NCBI RefSeq assembly: GCF_900110105.1
Contig: NZ_FOCL01000001.1
Coordinates: 558,001 to 622,000 of the forward strand
Source of the DNA: Mucilaginibacter gossypiicola
GTDB taxonomy: Bacteria > Bacteroidota > Bacteroidia > Sphingobacteriales > Sphingobacteriaceae
Reading direction: 5' to 3'
Length of the DNA stretch: 64,000 bases
Shown here one piece after another: positions 8,862-17,116 of the stretch; the stretch's first letter is position 1, and every line of letters begins with the position of its first letter. The position numbers and the translations under genes were made by a program. Under the pieces are notes generated by a model. The model ran no database searches, was not told where the DNA came from, and was given only the letters and a program-made list of their open reading frames with translations.

Positions 8862-9337
8862 TAAAAATTAACAAGCTTTACTATTTGCTCAAGATACTGC
8901 GCGTCGGTTTCGTTGAACTGATCCAGCAATTCACTATCCACATCAAGTACCGCCACTACTTTATCATCCTTAAATACCGGCACCACGATCTCTGAGCGCG
9001 AAAGTGAGCTACAGGCAATATGCCCTGGAAATGCCTCAACATTAGGTACAACCAATGTTTTAGCCTGCTGCCATGACGCACCGCAAACGCCTTTCCCCAA
9101 ACCAATGCGGGTACAAGCTACGGGACCTTGAAATGGCCCTAACACCAACTCGTTTTCTTTAACCAGGTAAAAGCCTACCCAAAACCATTTAAACTGCTCT
9201 TTTAAAGCCGCTGCAACATTGGCCATGTTGGCCACCAGGTCGGGCTCGCCATAAAGCAAAGCTTCAATTTGAGGGATAAGCGTGGTATACTGTTCGGTTT
9301 TATCGGTTGATGCGGTAATTGTTAAATCCTCTGCCAT
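8861..9337 (-). CDS. GAF-domain free methionine-(R)-sulfoxide reductase
   Basis: A 158-residue GAF-domain protein of the YebR/fRMsr family, which reduces free methionine-R-sulfoxide using thioredoxin. The three catalytic cysteines are C75, C85 and C109 (GPVACTRIGLGKGVCGASW and IACSSLSRSE), with the same 10- and 24-residue spacing as C84/C94/C118 of the E. coli enzyme. I choose the ATG at 9337; the upstream in-frame ATG at 9379 adds a 14-residue tail unlike the family. A TACTTTTG box ends four bases ahead of this ATG, so the message may be nearly leaderless. Confidence 0.92.
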   Translation of the reverse strand: MAEDLTITASTDKTEQYTTLIPQIEALLYGEPDLVANMANVAAALKEQFKWFWVGFYLVKENELVLGPFQGPVACTRIGLGKGVCGASWQQAKTLVVPNVEAFPGHIACSSLSRSEIVVPVFKDDKVVAVLDVDSELLDQFNETDAQYLEQIVKLVNF

Positions 9338-9341
9338 GATA

Positions 9342-9349
9342 CAAAAGTA
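9342..9349 (-). promoter_or_regulatory. Possible Bacteroidota -7 box (TACTTTTG) close to a start codon
   Basis: Read on the minus strand, TACTTTTG matches the TAnnTTTG consensus and ends four bases before the ATG of the fRMsr gene. I see no good TTTG -33 box at the usual spacing, so this rests on the -7 match and position only. Confidence 0.3.
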
Positions 9350-9411
9350 AGGATGTGGTGTTGAAAGTAAATAAGGCAAATATCATATTTAATCTTTTAT
9401 TTAGCATTTGC

Positions 9412-10113
9412 ATGATCGTTAGCCTCACCATAATTCGCTACCGCAAACTGTTTATTCCTTTTGCTCTATTGGCTATGGCGATTCATCGTCTCCCCTTACT
9501 GATGCAAAAAGGATGCAACTTTTACAAGCTTCTGGGCTCAGGAAAAAACGGAACCTTTGACCTTGAACCGGACTGGCAACAATGGGGCTTATTGGCCTGT
9601 TGGGATAGCCGCGATGATTTTGATGTATTCTACAACCGTTCATTTGTTTCTTCCTGGTGGAGGCTGTTAGGTACCGAAAACTGGACGATACTTTGCGCTC
9701 CAATACAAAGCCATGGAAGCTGGGATGGTAAAGAACCTTTTGGCAAGCCGGACGTAAGCGATATTAGCGGCCCGGTTGCGGTGCTCACGCGCGCAACTAT
9801 AAAATTTAGCAGGTTAAAGAATTTCTGGGCTAATGTAGATACAGTTGCAAATATGATGACATCCGCTCCCGGGTATATAAATTCGTTTGGCGTTGGCGAA
9901 GCGCCGGTATACAGGCAGGCTACGTTTTCTGTTTGGGAAAGCCTGGATCATGTAAAGGCTTTTGCATATAAAAGCCCCGAACATGCCGAAGTAATAAAAA
10001 AGACGAGAAGCGAAGGCTGGTACAGTGAGGAGCTATTCGCCCGGTTTAAACCGGTTGCCAGCTTTGGTACCATCAATGGAAAAGATCCGTTAAACGGATT
10101 ATTGGATAAATAA
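9412..10113 (+). CDS. CrtA-like (spheroidene monooxygenase family) protein
   Basis: About 233 residues, resembling the CrtA (spheroidene monooxygenase) family: GLLACWDSRDDFDVF in the middle and the C-terminal signature FSVWESLDHVKAFAY then KTRSEGWYSEELFARF. CrtA oxygenates acyclic carotenoids in purple bacteria using heme; Bacteroidota homologues are common and uncharacterised. No other carotenoid gene is in the window. The start is uncertain: the frame is open from an ATG at 9355, but that lies 18 bases from the divergent fRMsr ATG, so 9412 (MIVSLTIIRY) fits better. A small conserved gene follows after 7 bases. Confidence 0.75.
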   Translation: MIVSLTIIRYRKLFIPFALLAMAIHRLPLLMQKGCNFYKLLGSGKNGTFDLEPDWQQWGLLACWDSRDDFDVFYNRSFVSSWWRLLGTENWTILCAPIQSHGSWDGKEPFGKPDVSDISGPVAVLTRATIKFSRLKNFWANVDTVANMMTSAPGYINSFGVGEAPVYRQATFSVWESLDHVKAFAYKSPEHAEVIKKTRSEGWYSEELFARFKPVASFGTINGKDPLNGLLDK

Positions 10114-10120
10114 AAAAGAC

Positions 10121-10369
10121 ATGAGAATTATTGCAGAACTCCCGCACCCCGATTTCAAGATCTCTATCCTGAATATGAACAACAAATTTATTGTGAAGAT
10201 AGAGCAGGGCTCCCTTGAGCAAAGTTACAAGATCCCCGAGATGGATTTAACCGATGGTGTTAACAGTGTTTTTGAATTGCTTGACGAAGAATTTTTAAAG
10301 AAAATAGCAGCCCGGTTTAATGACATGCGTATGGATTACAAGGATGCTTATTTCAGATATAACTATTAA
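10121..10369 (+). CDS. Small conserved hypothetical protein (82 aa)
   Basis: A soluble 82-residue acidic protein with two or three predicted strands at the start (MRIIAELPHPDFKISILNMN) and a helix toward the end (FELLDEEFLKKIAARF). It has no Cys, signal peptide or membrane segment. It begins 7 bases after the CrtA-like gene and is probably in the same transcript. I do not recognise the family beyond a likeness to short Sphingobacteriaceae proteins of unknown function. Confidence 0.65.
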   Translation: MRIIAELPHPDFKISILNMNNKFIVKIEQGSLEQSYKIPEMDLTDGVNSVFELLDEEFLKKIAARFNDMRMDYKDAYFRYNY

Positions 10370-10594
10370 GTTAACCAATACAAATACCTAATAATCAACT
10401 GCTTATAAAAGCAAGCAATCTGAAACAGAATTTAATTTGGCAATTAATTGCCTTTCGGGCACTAATTGATTTTATCTTTAGCTCTATCTAAATAAAAAGT
10501 TAAGATATTTTAAGTTAAAGTTCTGATAGTTAATAAACTTATAACACCAAACAAAATTTAATTCTGCGTTGAATTTGGCAAAATAAATGATAAG
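10370..10594. other. AT-rich intergenic region, no gene seen
   Basis: A 225-base AT-rich gap between convergent genes (small protein on plus, ATP pyrophosphatase on minus). No clear terminator hairpin, repeat or RNA gene was found. One weak stem (AAT-TGGCAATTAATTGCC region, 10431-10453) lacks a U tract. Confidence 0.4.
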
Positions 10595-11308
10595 TTAAGC
10601 CAATAAAAGATCGCAATACCAAAATCCGGAAGGTTTTGAGTCTGCAGCAGAAATACAGGAATCATCTGTGTTTTTGGGCGCCGCATATTCCTTAAAAATC
10701 TTTACCCCGGTTTTATATTTTATTTCGTGGGCAAAGATCGGCCCTTTAAAAGCGAAGGTGTGGAACTCTCCATTCTCGCCGCATACATCAATATCATCGG
10801 GTAAAGCATCAATCAGTTCGTGGGTAATTTCCTTTCCAACTATCCTTTCCAAACGCTGCTGGGTGCAGGCTATCACCGTTCCAAAACCGAGGTTTAAAAA
10901 CTCATTTATAAGTTCTGATGTATCCCGTTTCCATAACGGATAAATCCCATTAAGACCAGCTTCACTCAATCGGGCATCGCGGTAATCTTTAAGGTCCTGT
11001 AAAAATATATCTCCAAAAATGGAATGGGTTATGCCCTCGTTTTTGAAACGGGTTAAATGATAACGCATAACATCATCATACTCTTTCATCCCAGGCATTT
11101 CGGGCAGGCGGATTTGGTATAAAGGAATACCGATAGCTTCAGCCTGTTTGATCAGTAACTCAGTCCTTACACCATGCATCGAAATCCTGTCGGCCGCGTC
11201 ATTAATGGTGGTCACAAGATACGCGATCTCAATCTCGGGGTTTTGCAGACAATAATATAAGGCGAGAGCGCTGTCTTTACCGCCGCTCCAATTGAAGATG
11301 CACTTCAT
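10595..11308 (-). CDS. Dph6-like ATP pyrophosphatase
   Basis: A 237-residue PP-loop ATPase of the diphthine-ammonia ligase/MJ0570 family. The PP-loop WSGGKDSALALYYC lies at residues 7-20, followed by HGVRTELLIKQAEAIGIPL, the GDIFLQDLKDYRD block and DVCGENGEFHTFAFKGPIF. The eukaryotic Dph6 amidates diphthine on EF2, but bacteria lack diphthamide, so the bacterial substrate is unknown. It follows the sirtuin gene by 14 bases and probably shares its transcript. Confidence 0.85.
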   Translation of the reverse strand: MKCIFNWSGGKDSALALYYCLQNPEIEIAYLVTTINDAADRISMHGVRTELLIKQAEAIGIPLYQIRLPEMPGMKEYDDVMRYHLTRFKNEGITHSIFGDIFLQDLKDYRDARLSEAGLNGIYPLWKRDTSELINEFLNLGFGTVIACTQQRLERIVGKEITHELIDALPDDIDVCGENGEFHTFAFKGPIFAHEIKYKTGVKIFKEYAAPKNTDDSCISAADSKPSGFWYCDLLLA

Positions 11309-11322
11309 ATTTAATTAGTGAT

Positions 11323-12009
11323 TTAATCTTTCAATAATTCATTTACCAATGCCGGCACACCTATGGTAGCCTTTTCCTGGATCTTAATTACATTTCCCCT
11401 TACATTTACCGAAGGAATATTAGGGTCGATAATATATTTCGGCACTCCACGGTCAACATAACCGATCAGCCCGGCTGCCGGGTAAACTGCCAGCGAGGAT
11501 CCAACGAGGATAAATAAATCAGCACCAGCGCAGATCGCGGCTGCCGTTTCTATCATTGGCACGGCTTCCCCAAACCAAACTACATGCGCTCGCAATTGCG
11601 AGCCTAATTCGCATTTCTCTCCCATTTTTATTTCCCAGCCATCGATAGGGTAAGTTAGCTCCGGCTTGATACTTGATTGCGACCGGGTGATGATCCCGTG
11701 CAGGTGTACCACGTTAGTTGAGCCTGCCCTTTCATGCAGGTCGTCGATATTTTGGGTAACGATGGTCACTTTATATTTTTCTTCGAGCGCGGCAAGTGCA
11801 TAGTGGGCAGCATTGGGTTTTGCCTCCAATACGGATTTACGGCGCTCGTTGTAAAACTGCTGCACCATAACCGGGTTATGCTCCCAGGCTTCGGGTGTGG
11901 CTACATCTTCAATATTGTAACCTTCCCACAGCCCATCGCTGTCCCTGAAAGTTCTTAAGCCGCTTTCGGCGCTGATTCCGGCTCCCGTTAGTATTACTAT
12001 ATTTTTCAT
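11323..12009 (-). CDS. cobB: Sirtuin (SIR2 family NAD-dependent protein deacylase)
   Basis: A 228-residue sirtuin. NAD-binding motifs GAGISAESGLRTFRD and TQNIDDLHERAG are intact, as is the catalytic His in VVHLHG. The QFYNERR segment carries the Tyr-x2-Arg pair that in SIRT5/CobB-type enzymes recognises succinyl- or malonyl-lysine, so desuccinylase activity is plausible. The zinc-ribbon cysteines are not there: between HG and VVWFGEA only one Cys (GEKCELG) is found instead of four. This seems typical of Bacteroidota homologues. It is upstream of and close to the Dph6-like gene. Confidence 0.9.
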   Translation of the reverse strand: MKNIVILTGAGISAESGLRTFRDSDGLWEGYNIEDVATPEAWEHNPVMVQQFYNERRKSVLEAKPNAAHYALAALEEKYKVTIVTQNIDDLHERAGSTNVVHLHGIITRSQSSIKPELTYPIDGWEIKMGEKCELGSQLRAHVVWFGEAVPMIETAAAICAGADLFILVGSSLAVYPAAGLIGYVDRGVPKYIIDPNIPSVNVRGNVIKIQEKATIGVPALVNELLKD

Positions 12010-12041
12010 ATTGATTTAAGTAGACAGCCTGAGTAGGCCAT

Positions 12042-12075
12042 AAAAAAAGCGGACTGTTTTTCAACAATCCGCTTT
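12042..12075 (-). terminator. Terminator of the btuB-DUF6580 operon
   Basis: On the minus strand a 13-bp stem with one mismatch (AAAGCGGAtTGTT paired with AACAgTCCGCTTT) is followed by a run of seven T. It lies 20 bases after the DUF6580 stop codon. Confidence 0.8.
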
Positions 12076-12094
12076 AAATTTAAGTTCATTTATC

Positions 12095-12667
12095 TTATAA
12101 AGCCAATTGCTTTTTATCCTGTAGAAAAGTATACTTACTCTTCGCCAGCTCAAAGCCGCCAAAAAGTATCGCACTGAACACTAATGTACCAAGCGCCATA
12201 TTGCGTTCAAACGGAATAGCTTTAACCAATGATTCTCCATAACCAGCCATAGTATGCGGGTAAAGCGTACCATATAACCATGGCAAATCTGTAATTAACC
12301 AGTGAATTAAAACAGCCGTAATTGAGCCTAAAAGTACATTGATAACATTTACTTTCTCAAGCAAATTGCCCACCAGTACCATCAAAGCAAAACATAAGTA
12401 CACCCATGCTGCACCGCCATACCATAAAGTTAACTTTGAAGTGTACAGGTAATTAATCACAATATCTGTTGTAAATAATGTAAGCAATACTGTTGCATAC
12501 CCCTTCCACTTTGAGGTAAAATAAGCACCACCAAATAATGCAATAGCACCTACCGGATTGAAATTACTCAATTCTTTATACTTAAATGCTAAAAGCCTGA
12601 ATGCGGCAGCAACCAGGATCATCAGGATCAGGAACAGGTTGCGGTTGGTGTTATCTTTTGCGGTCAT
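12095..12667 (-). CDS. DUF6580 family putative membrane transport protein
   Basis: A 190-residue inner-membrane protein with five or six hydrophobic segments (about residues 11-28, 40-58, 60-77, 84-104, 108-128 and 153-172) and the family pieces SNFNPVGAIALFGGAYF and ITAVLIHWLITDLPW. The size and helix number resemble ECF-type substrate-binding (S) subunits. It is the second and last gene behind a cobalamin riboswitch, 51 bases after btuB and followed by a terminator. From this context I infer a role in moving cobalamin or another corrinoid across the inner membrane. No ECF ATPase is nearby. Confidence 0.82.
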   Translation of the reverse strand: MTAKDNTNRNLFLILMILVAAAFRLLAFKYKELSNFNPVGAIALFGGAYFTSKWKGYATVLLTLFTTDIVINYLYTSKLTLWYGGAAWVYLCFALMVLVGNLLEKVNVINVLLGSITAVLIHWLITDLPWLYGTLYPHTMAGYGESLVKAIPFERNMALGTLVFSAILFGGFELAKSKYTFLQDKKQLAL

Positions 12668-12718
12668 GATTTTATATATGGCGTAAAATTACTTAATAAT
12701 CCGAACAATAAGCAAACG

Positions 12719-14671
12719 CTATTTAATTTGATACCTGGCACCAAGCATGAAGTTGATACCGCGTGTGTTATATCCTAACCAGTCTACGTATTTCGTATCC
12801 AAAACATTGTTAAGGTCGCCAAAAACATTTAAGTTTTTGGTTGCTTTGTATTCCAGGTGTAAATCTACCAGGTTATAGTGCTTCAGTGTAATCACTTCTG
12901 ATCCAGTGTTTGTAAAAGTCAAATCAGTACGGTTACCTGTATATTTGTAGTTAACACCTACCTCAAAATCACTTAAAACATCATAGCTGATATTAGCGCC
13001 GAAAGTACTTTTAGGCCTGCGGTAAAGATTGCTGGTTTGTACACCGGTTTCATCGGTAAGCTTACCTGTTACATAAGCGTAATAGGCAGATGCGTGTATT
13101 TTGGTGTCGCGATATTTTAACTCAGTTTCAAAGCCTTTATCTTTTTGCCCTTGTCCGTTCTTATAGAAGGAGCTATACGGGGGGGCCGATTCAGAGAAAA
13201 AGTAGATCACATCTTTTGTATTACGCTTAAAAAACTGGGTATTAAATGACAGCGTGTTTTTAACAATCTCCCAATCAAAACCAGCTTCATATGATGTAGT
13301 GATCTCAGGATTTAATTTGGGATTGCCATATTGAGAAAACAACTGATATAGCGAAGGCGACCTGAATGCTGAAGCTATTGTACCGAAAACTTTAAACTGA
13401 TCGGCAAGGAACAACGATGGATTGATGGTGTAAGTAAACTTGTCGCCATATTTGCTGTGGTTGTTGTACCTGCCGCCTAACTCCATGTGGAAGATATCGT
13501 ATTTAAAGAATAACGATGTATAAGCACTGAAGATATTATTAGCAGCATCACCTGCTTTGATAATGCTTGGCACACCCGGATAAGATGTTGATTCATACAG
13601 ACTGTATTGACTTGTGTTGCTGTATTTAAAGGCCGCGCCGCTGGTAATATCCAAATACTTATTCAATTCATAATTAAACACAGCTTCAGCATTAGTTATA
13701 CGACCTGTATTTTTTGTAACCTGGTGGGTTCCGTAATTGTCAGACGGCAGGTTATTGAAATCATTTTGAACCGTATTTTGCGACAGGTTTACATTCAGGT
13801 CACCTTTAGGCAAAATCAACTTTGCACCTACACCACCAAATAAAAAAGTGTTTTTATAAGTGTAATCATTATCATTAGTAAAAGCTCCATATGGCAGATC
13901 ACCGGTATTATGGCTTACCTGCAAATTTCCGTTCAGGATAAATTTAGATGATATGTTTTGGCTCAGGTTTACACTGGCAGAGCGCTGATGAAAACCATCT
14001 TTCTTAAAACCGCCTTTGCCTGTAGTATCTGTAGCAGCGGCAAATCCCTTTGAATCGGTATTTGAAAGATTGATGGCAATATCGGTATTTTTTACACGCC
14101 CAATTAATGACGCCGATTCTTTAAATGTATTGTAGCTGCCGCCGGTTAACTGCAAGCCACCGGTTAATCCTTGCTCTTTTGCTTTTTTGGTGATGATATT
14201 GATAACGCCGGCTACAGCGTCAGAACCATACAGTGTTGAACCGCTTCCTTTTAAAATCTCGATATGATCTATCATATCCAGCGAAAAGGCATTAAGATCG
14301 TAACTGCCGTCAATGCCTGATGCATTGTTTACCGGGAAGCCATCGACAAGGATAAGGGTATTGCCCGATGACGCTCCGCGCAGGAAAACCGAAGTGCTAA
14401 TGCCGGGAGCATTATTTGCGCCCGAAAAAGTTATACCGGCAACAGTATTTAATAGCTGAGGTAATGATTTGCCCTGCGATTTATTGATCTCATCGGCAGA
14501 GATTATAGTAACAACGCGACCGATGTCTGACAGTTTTTTAGGCGAACGACTTGCCGTTACTACCACCGTATTTAAAGTGCGTGTGGTATCCTGTGCATAT
14601 GCAGCATTGGCTGATAAACCAACAGCTAACAAGCCGAAACCCAAAGTAATTTTAGCGTACTTTTTTTCCAT
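12719..14671 (-). CDS. btuB: BtuB-like TonB-dependent cobalamin receptor
   Basis: A 650-residue outer-membrane receptor: signal peptide (residues 1-26, ending ANAAYAQ), TonB-box-like TLNTVVVTASRSPKKL, plug domain (about 35-150, with LVDGFPVNNASGIDG and SGSTLYGSDAVAGVINIITK), then a beta-barrel ending NFMLGARYQIK with a terminal Lys after the usual aromatic pattern. The upstream cobalamin riboswitch makes vitamin B12 the likely ligand. I start it at the ATG at 14671; the frame is open to 14758 but that adds 29 hydrophobic residues ahead of a good signal peptide. DUF6580 follows 51 bases downstream. Confidence 0.93.
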   Translation of the reverse strand: MEKKYAKITLGFGLLAVGLSANAAYAQDTTRTLNTVVVTASRSPKKLSDIGRVVTIISADEINKSQGKSLPQLLNTVAGITFSGANNAPGISTSVFLRGASSGNTLILVDGFPVNNASGIDGSYDLNAFSLDMIDHIEILKGSGSTLYGSDAVAGVINIITKKAKEQGLTGGLQLTGGSYNTFKESASLIGRVKNTDIAINLSNTDSKGFAAATDTTGKGGFKKDGFHQRSASVNLSQNISSKFILNGNLQVSHNTGDLPYGAFTNDNDYTYKNTFLFGGVGAKLILPKGDLNVNLSQNTVQNDFNNLPSDNYGTHQVTKNTGRITNAEAVFNYELNKYLDITSGAAFKYSNTSQYSLYESTSYPGVPSIIKAGDAANNIFSAYTSLFFKYDIFHMELGGRYNNHSKYGDKFTYTINPSLFLADQFKVFGTIASAFRSPSLYQLFSQYGNPKLNPEITTSYEAGFDWEIVKNTLSFNTQFFKRNTKDVIYFFSESAPPYSSFYKNGQGQKDKGFETELKYRDTKIHASAYYAYVTGKLTDETGVQTSNLYRRPKSTFGANISYDVLSDFEVGVNYKYTGNRTDLTFTNTGSEVITLKHYNLVDLHLEYKATKNLNVFGDLNNVLDTKYVDWLGYNTRGINFMLGARYQIK

Positions 14672-14807
14672 GTATGATTGATATGTATAAAATAATAATG
14701 CAGCCTGAATAGCATACACGGAAATGAGTAAAATGAAAACACGCCAATTGAAGAGCATTCACATTCAAGCTTCAATCCCCGAAAGCTATGAATAACATAT
14801 AATGCCT

Positions 14808-14942
14808 TGGCAGGTCTTCTGACTTACCCCCCATTTGCCTGGCCTTCCCTCCTATTTTCAGAAAGTGACCTATAGATTTGGCAACGGTTACGGAGCTTAC
14901 AGCTGCGGGACAGTTACGGACTTACACCGTATTCCCTTTTAA
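14808..14942 (-). promoter_or_regulatory. Cobalamin (AdoCbl-type) riboswitch
   Basis: Read on the minus strand, the 5' part is AAAGGGAATACGGTG, then AAGTCCGTAACTGTCCCGC (key core CTGTCCCGCAGCTGTAA), a central GGGAAGGCCAGGC and finally the B12 box GTAAGTCAGAAGACCTGCC. The order and sequence match the RF00174 consensus that I know. It lies in the leader between the predicted start site (about 14971) and btuB. Binding of the coenzyme is expected to shut off the downstream btuB-DUF6580 operon. Confidence 0.95.
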
Positions 14943-14977
14943 TTCATTAAACAATTTTAATGAAACCTAAAGCGCTG

Positions 14978-15009
14978 CAAAAGTACAATAAGTATCTGTT
15001 AACCTCAAA
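14978..15009 (-). promoter_or_regulatory. Promoter of the btuB operon (Bacteroidota sigma-ABfr type)
   Basis: On the minus strand TTTG (15009-15006), a 20-base spacer and TACTTTTG (14985-14978) match the TTTG-N17-23-TAnnTTTG consensus. The expected start near 14971 gives a leader of about 300 nt that contains the whole riboswitch. The match also argues against a plus-strand coding start at 14960. Confidence 0.65.
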
Positions 15010-15031
15010 CTACATAGCTATATTTATCAGG

Positions 15032-16288
15032 ATGAAACATTTCTGCATTTTACTATTGATGATGATTGCGTTTTCCGGTTTTGCCCAGCAGCCGGATACT
15101 GTTTTTCTGAGAGGATTATTAAATAGCCATCCGGAACTATTTTCGGGCATCCTGAAGCATCCCACACAAAATGAAATACAGATCTTATATACCCGGATAG
15201 ACAGGGACAAAAACAATGTTCCCCATTTTACCTCATACAGTTATCGCCTTAACGCTAATCATTATTTTTATCCTGCAAGTACCGTAAAGCTTCCTACAGC
15301 TATATTCGCGATTGAAAAACTAAACGAGCTAAAAATAAAAGGCCTAAGCCGCAAATCGGTAATGATTACTGACAGTTCATTTGCCGGCCAAACTAAAGTC
15401 AGGACAGATACATCATCTGCAACAGGTTTACCAAGCATCGAAAACTATATTAAAAAGATCCTGCTGGTAAGCGATAACCATGCCTATAACCGGCTGTATG
15501 AATTTGTGGGGCGGGCGGAGATCAACCAAAAGCTTAAGAAATATCATCTTAATAACACCCGTATTGTAGGCAGGTTGGCCATCGGCGATGCCGGTGAAAG
15601 TACAAGGCACACCAATCCTATCGATTTTTATGATGATAACAAGCTGGCTTATCACAAACCGGCACTATATGATACATTGAATTATCCTATGCACCTGGAA
15701 AATATGCTGCAAGGCAAAGCTTATTTAGATAGCAGTGACCGGCTGGTTAATAAACCACTTGATTTTTCTGAGAAGAATGTTTATTCCCTTGCCGATCAGC
15801 AGATGGTACTTAAACGATTGCTATTCCCCGAAACATTTCCGAAAAAACAACGCTTTAATTTAACTAAAGATGACTATCGCTTCATTTACCGGTACATGAG
15901 CACTTTCCCTACCGAAAATGCTAAACCGACTTATAGCCGGCCCGAATATTTCCCGGCCTATTGTAAATTCTTATTTTATGGTGGAGACAGTACAGCTGTT
16001 ATAAACCCAGATATCAGGGTCTTTAATAAAGTTGGTGACAGTTATGGTTACGATATTGACAATGCTTATATCGTGGATTTCAAAAACAAGGTGGAGTTTA
16101 TGCTCAGCGCCGTTGTGCAATCAAATGAAGATGGCATACTGAACGACAATAAATATGAATATGCTACGGTATGTCTGCCTTTCCTGAAAAACCTTGGGCA
16201 GGTGATATATCAATATGAGTTAAATCGTCCTAAAAAGCACCAGCCAGATTTAACTAAGTTCAAGTTCGCCTATAGTAAAAAGCAATAA
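15032..16288 (+). CDS. Secreted serine hydrolase (beta-lactamase/transpeptidase-like)
   Basis: A 418-residue exported protein with a signal peptide (MKHFCILLLMMIAFSGFAQQ). The serine motif is FYPASTVKLPTAI (SxxK, Ser near residue 90), the SDN-like motif is VSDNHAYNRLYE, and a late KVGDSYGYD may serve as the KTG-like element. It therefore belongs to the penicillin-binding/class A beta-lactamase fold, but its length and insertions suggest a peptidase or esterase, not a true beta-lactamase. The frame is open from an ATG at 14960, but that falls in the btuB promoter region, and the signal peptide fixes the start at 15032. Confidence 0.8.
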   Translation: MKHFCILLLMMIAFSGFAQQPDTVFLRGLLNSHPELFSGILKHPTQNEIQILYTRIDRDKNNVPHFTSYSYRLNANHYFYPASTVKLPTAIFAIEKLNELKIKGLSRKSVMITDSSFAGQTKVRTDTSSATGLPSIENYIKKILLVSDNHAYNRLYEFVGRAEINQKLKKYHLNNTRIVGRLAIGDAGESTRHTNPIDFYDDNKLAYHKPALYDTLNYPMHLENMLQGKAYLDSSDRLVNKPLDFSEKNVYSLADQQMVLKRLLFPETFPKKQRFNLTKDDYRFIYRYMSTFPTENAKPTYSRPEYFPAYCKFLFYGGDSTAVINPDIRVFNKVGDSYGYDIDNAYIVDFKNKVEFMLSAVVQSNEDGILNDNKYEYATVCLPFLKNLGQVIYQYELNRPKKHQPDLTKFKFAYSKKQ

Positions 16289-16354
16289 AATTCACTTCAG
16301 AAAAAACTTAGTAGCCATAAAGGTGTTCTAAAAACGACAACTATTTAAAAACCT

Positions 16355-17089
16355 ATGGCAACTACAATAGTAAAATATACCGACAACTTCCCTGTACTTT
16401 ATGGTGATGACCGCATAAACCTGAATTGGCCCGAGCGCTTCACCTCTATTGCAGGCGGCATGAAACTCGGCTTCTCTGGTTTTAAAAACATTTTTAAAAA
16501 CCCATTCGCAAGTATCGTAAAAATAGGTGCCGGTGGTTACCTGTTAAACCGTGGCATTACCGGGCATTGCGAACTCTATAAACGCATTGGCAAGCTATCA
16601 ACCAATCCCATAAATGTAAATATCCGATCCTCGTTCATCGTAAACAAACCGCGGAAAAAAGTATACGAGTTTTGGCGCAAGCTGGATAACCTGCCGTTGT
16701 TTATGAAACACCTGGAAAGCGTGGAGGTCATCGACTCAAAATATTCGCATTGGGTATTAAAGCTGCCGAAAAATGTAGCAACAGTTAGCTGGCATGCCGA
16801 AATTGTTCATGACGAACCTAATGAAATGATCGGCTGGAGCTCGCTGTCCGATTCAATGATTAACAATGCGGGTAAAATACGTTTCCAGGATACGGTTGAC
16901 GGACAGGGAACTATTGTTGATGTGGTGATCAGCTATCAGCCCCCGGCAGGTGGTGTTGGCGCAGGTATAGCTAAAATACTAAACCCTGTATTCAAAAATA
17001 TGGTTGATAAGGATATCCAGAATTTTAAGCAGTATATGGATATCAATAATGATGCTGATGAATTTGTGAATGTGATAGTAATTGAATAA
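16355..17089 (+). CDS. SRPBCC family protein with N-terminal DUF2892-like region
   Basis: A 244-residue protein. Residues about 25-85 (NWPERFTSIAGGMKLGFSGF, then GAGGYLLNRGITGHCELYK) resemble the DUF2892/YgaP-type membrane-associated region. Residues about 92-235 are an SRPBCC (polyketide-cyclase/START-like) domain beginning INVNIRSSFIVNKPRKKVYEF. Related fusions are common in bacteria and may bind hydrophobic ligands; function unknown. It stands alone and converges with the rplT operon on a shared terminator. Confidence 0.85.
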   Translation: MATTIVKYTDNFPVLYGDDRINLNWPERFTSIAGGMKLGFSGFKNIFKNPFASIVKIGAGGYLLNRGITGHCELYKRIGKLSTNPINVNIRSSFIVNKPRKKVYEFWRKLDNLPLFMKHLESVEVIDSKYSHWVLKLPKNVATVSWHAEIVHDEPNEMIGWSSLSDSMINNAGKIRFQDTVDGQGTIVDVVISYQPPAGGVGAGIAKILNPVFKNMVDKDIQNFKQYMDINNDADEFVNVIVIE

Positions 17090-17116
17090 TCATATGCCTT
17101 TCCTTTGGCAGGCAAT

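Noticed and set aside
14960..15031. Upstream start for the serine hydrolase
   Set aside because: It would place coding sequence across the btuB promoter, and a signal peptide starts at 15032.
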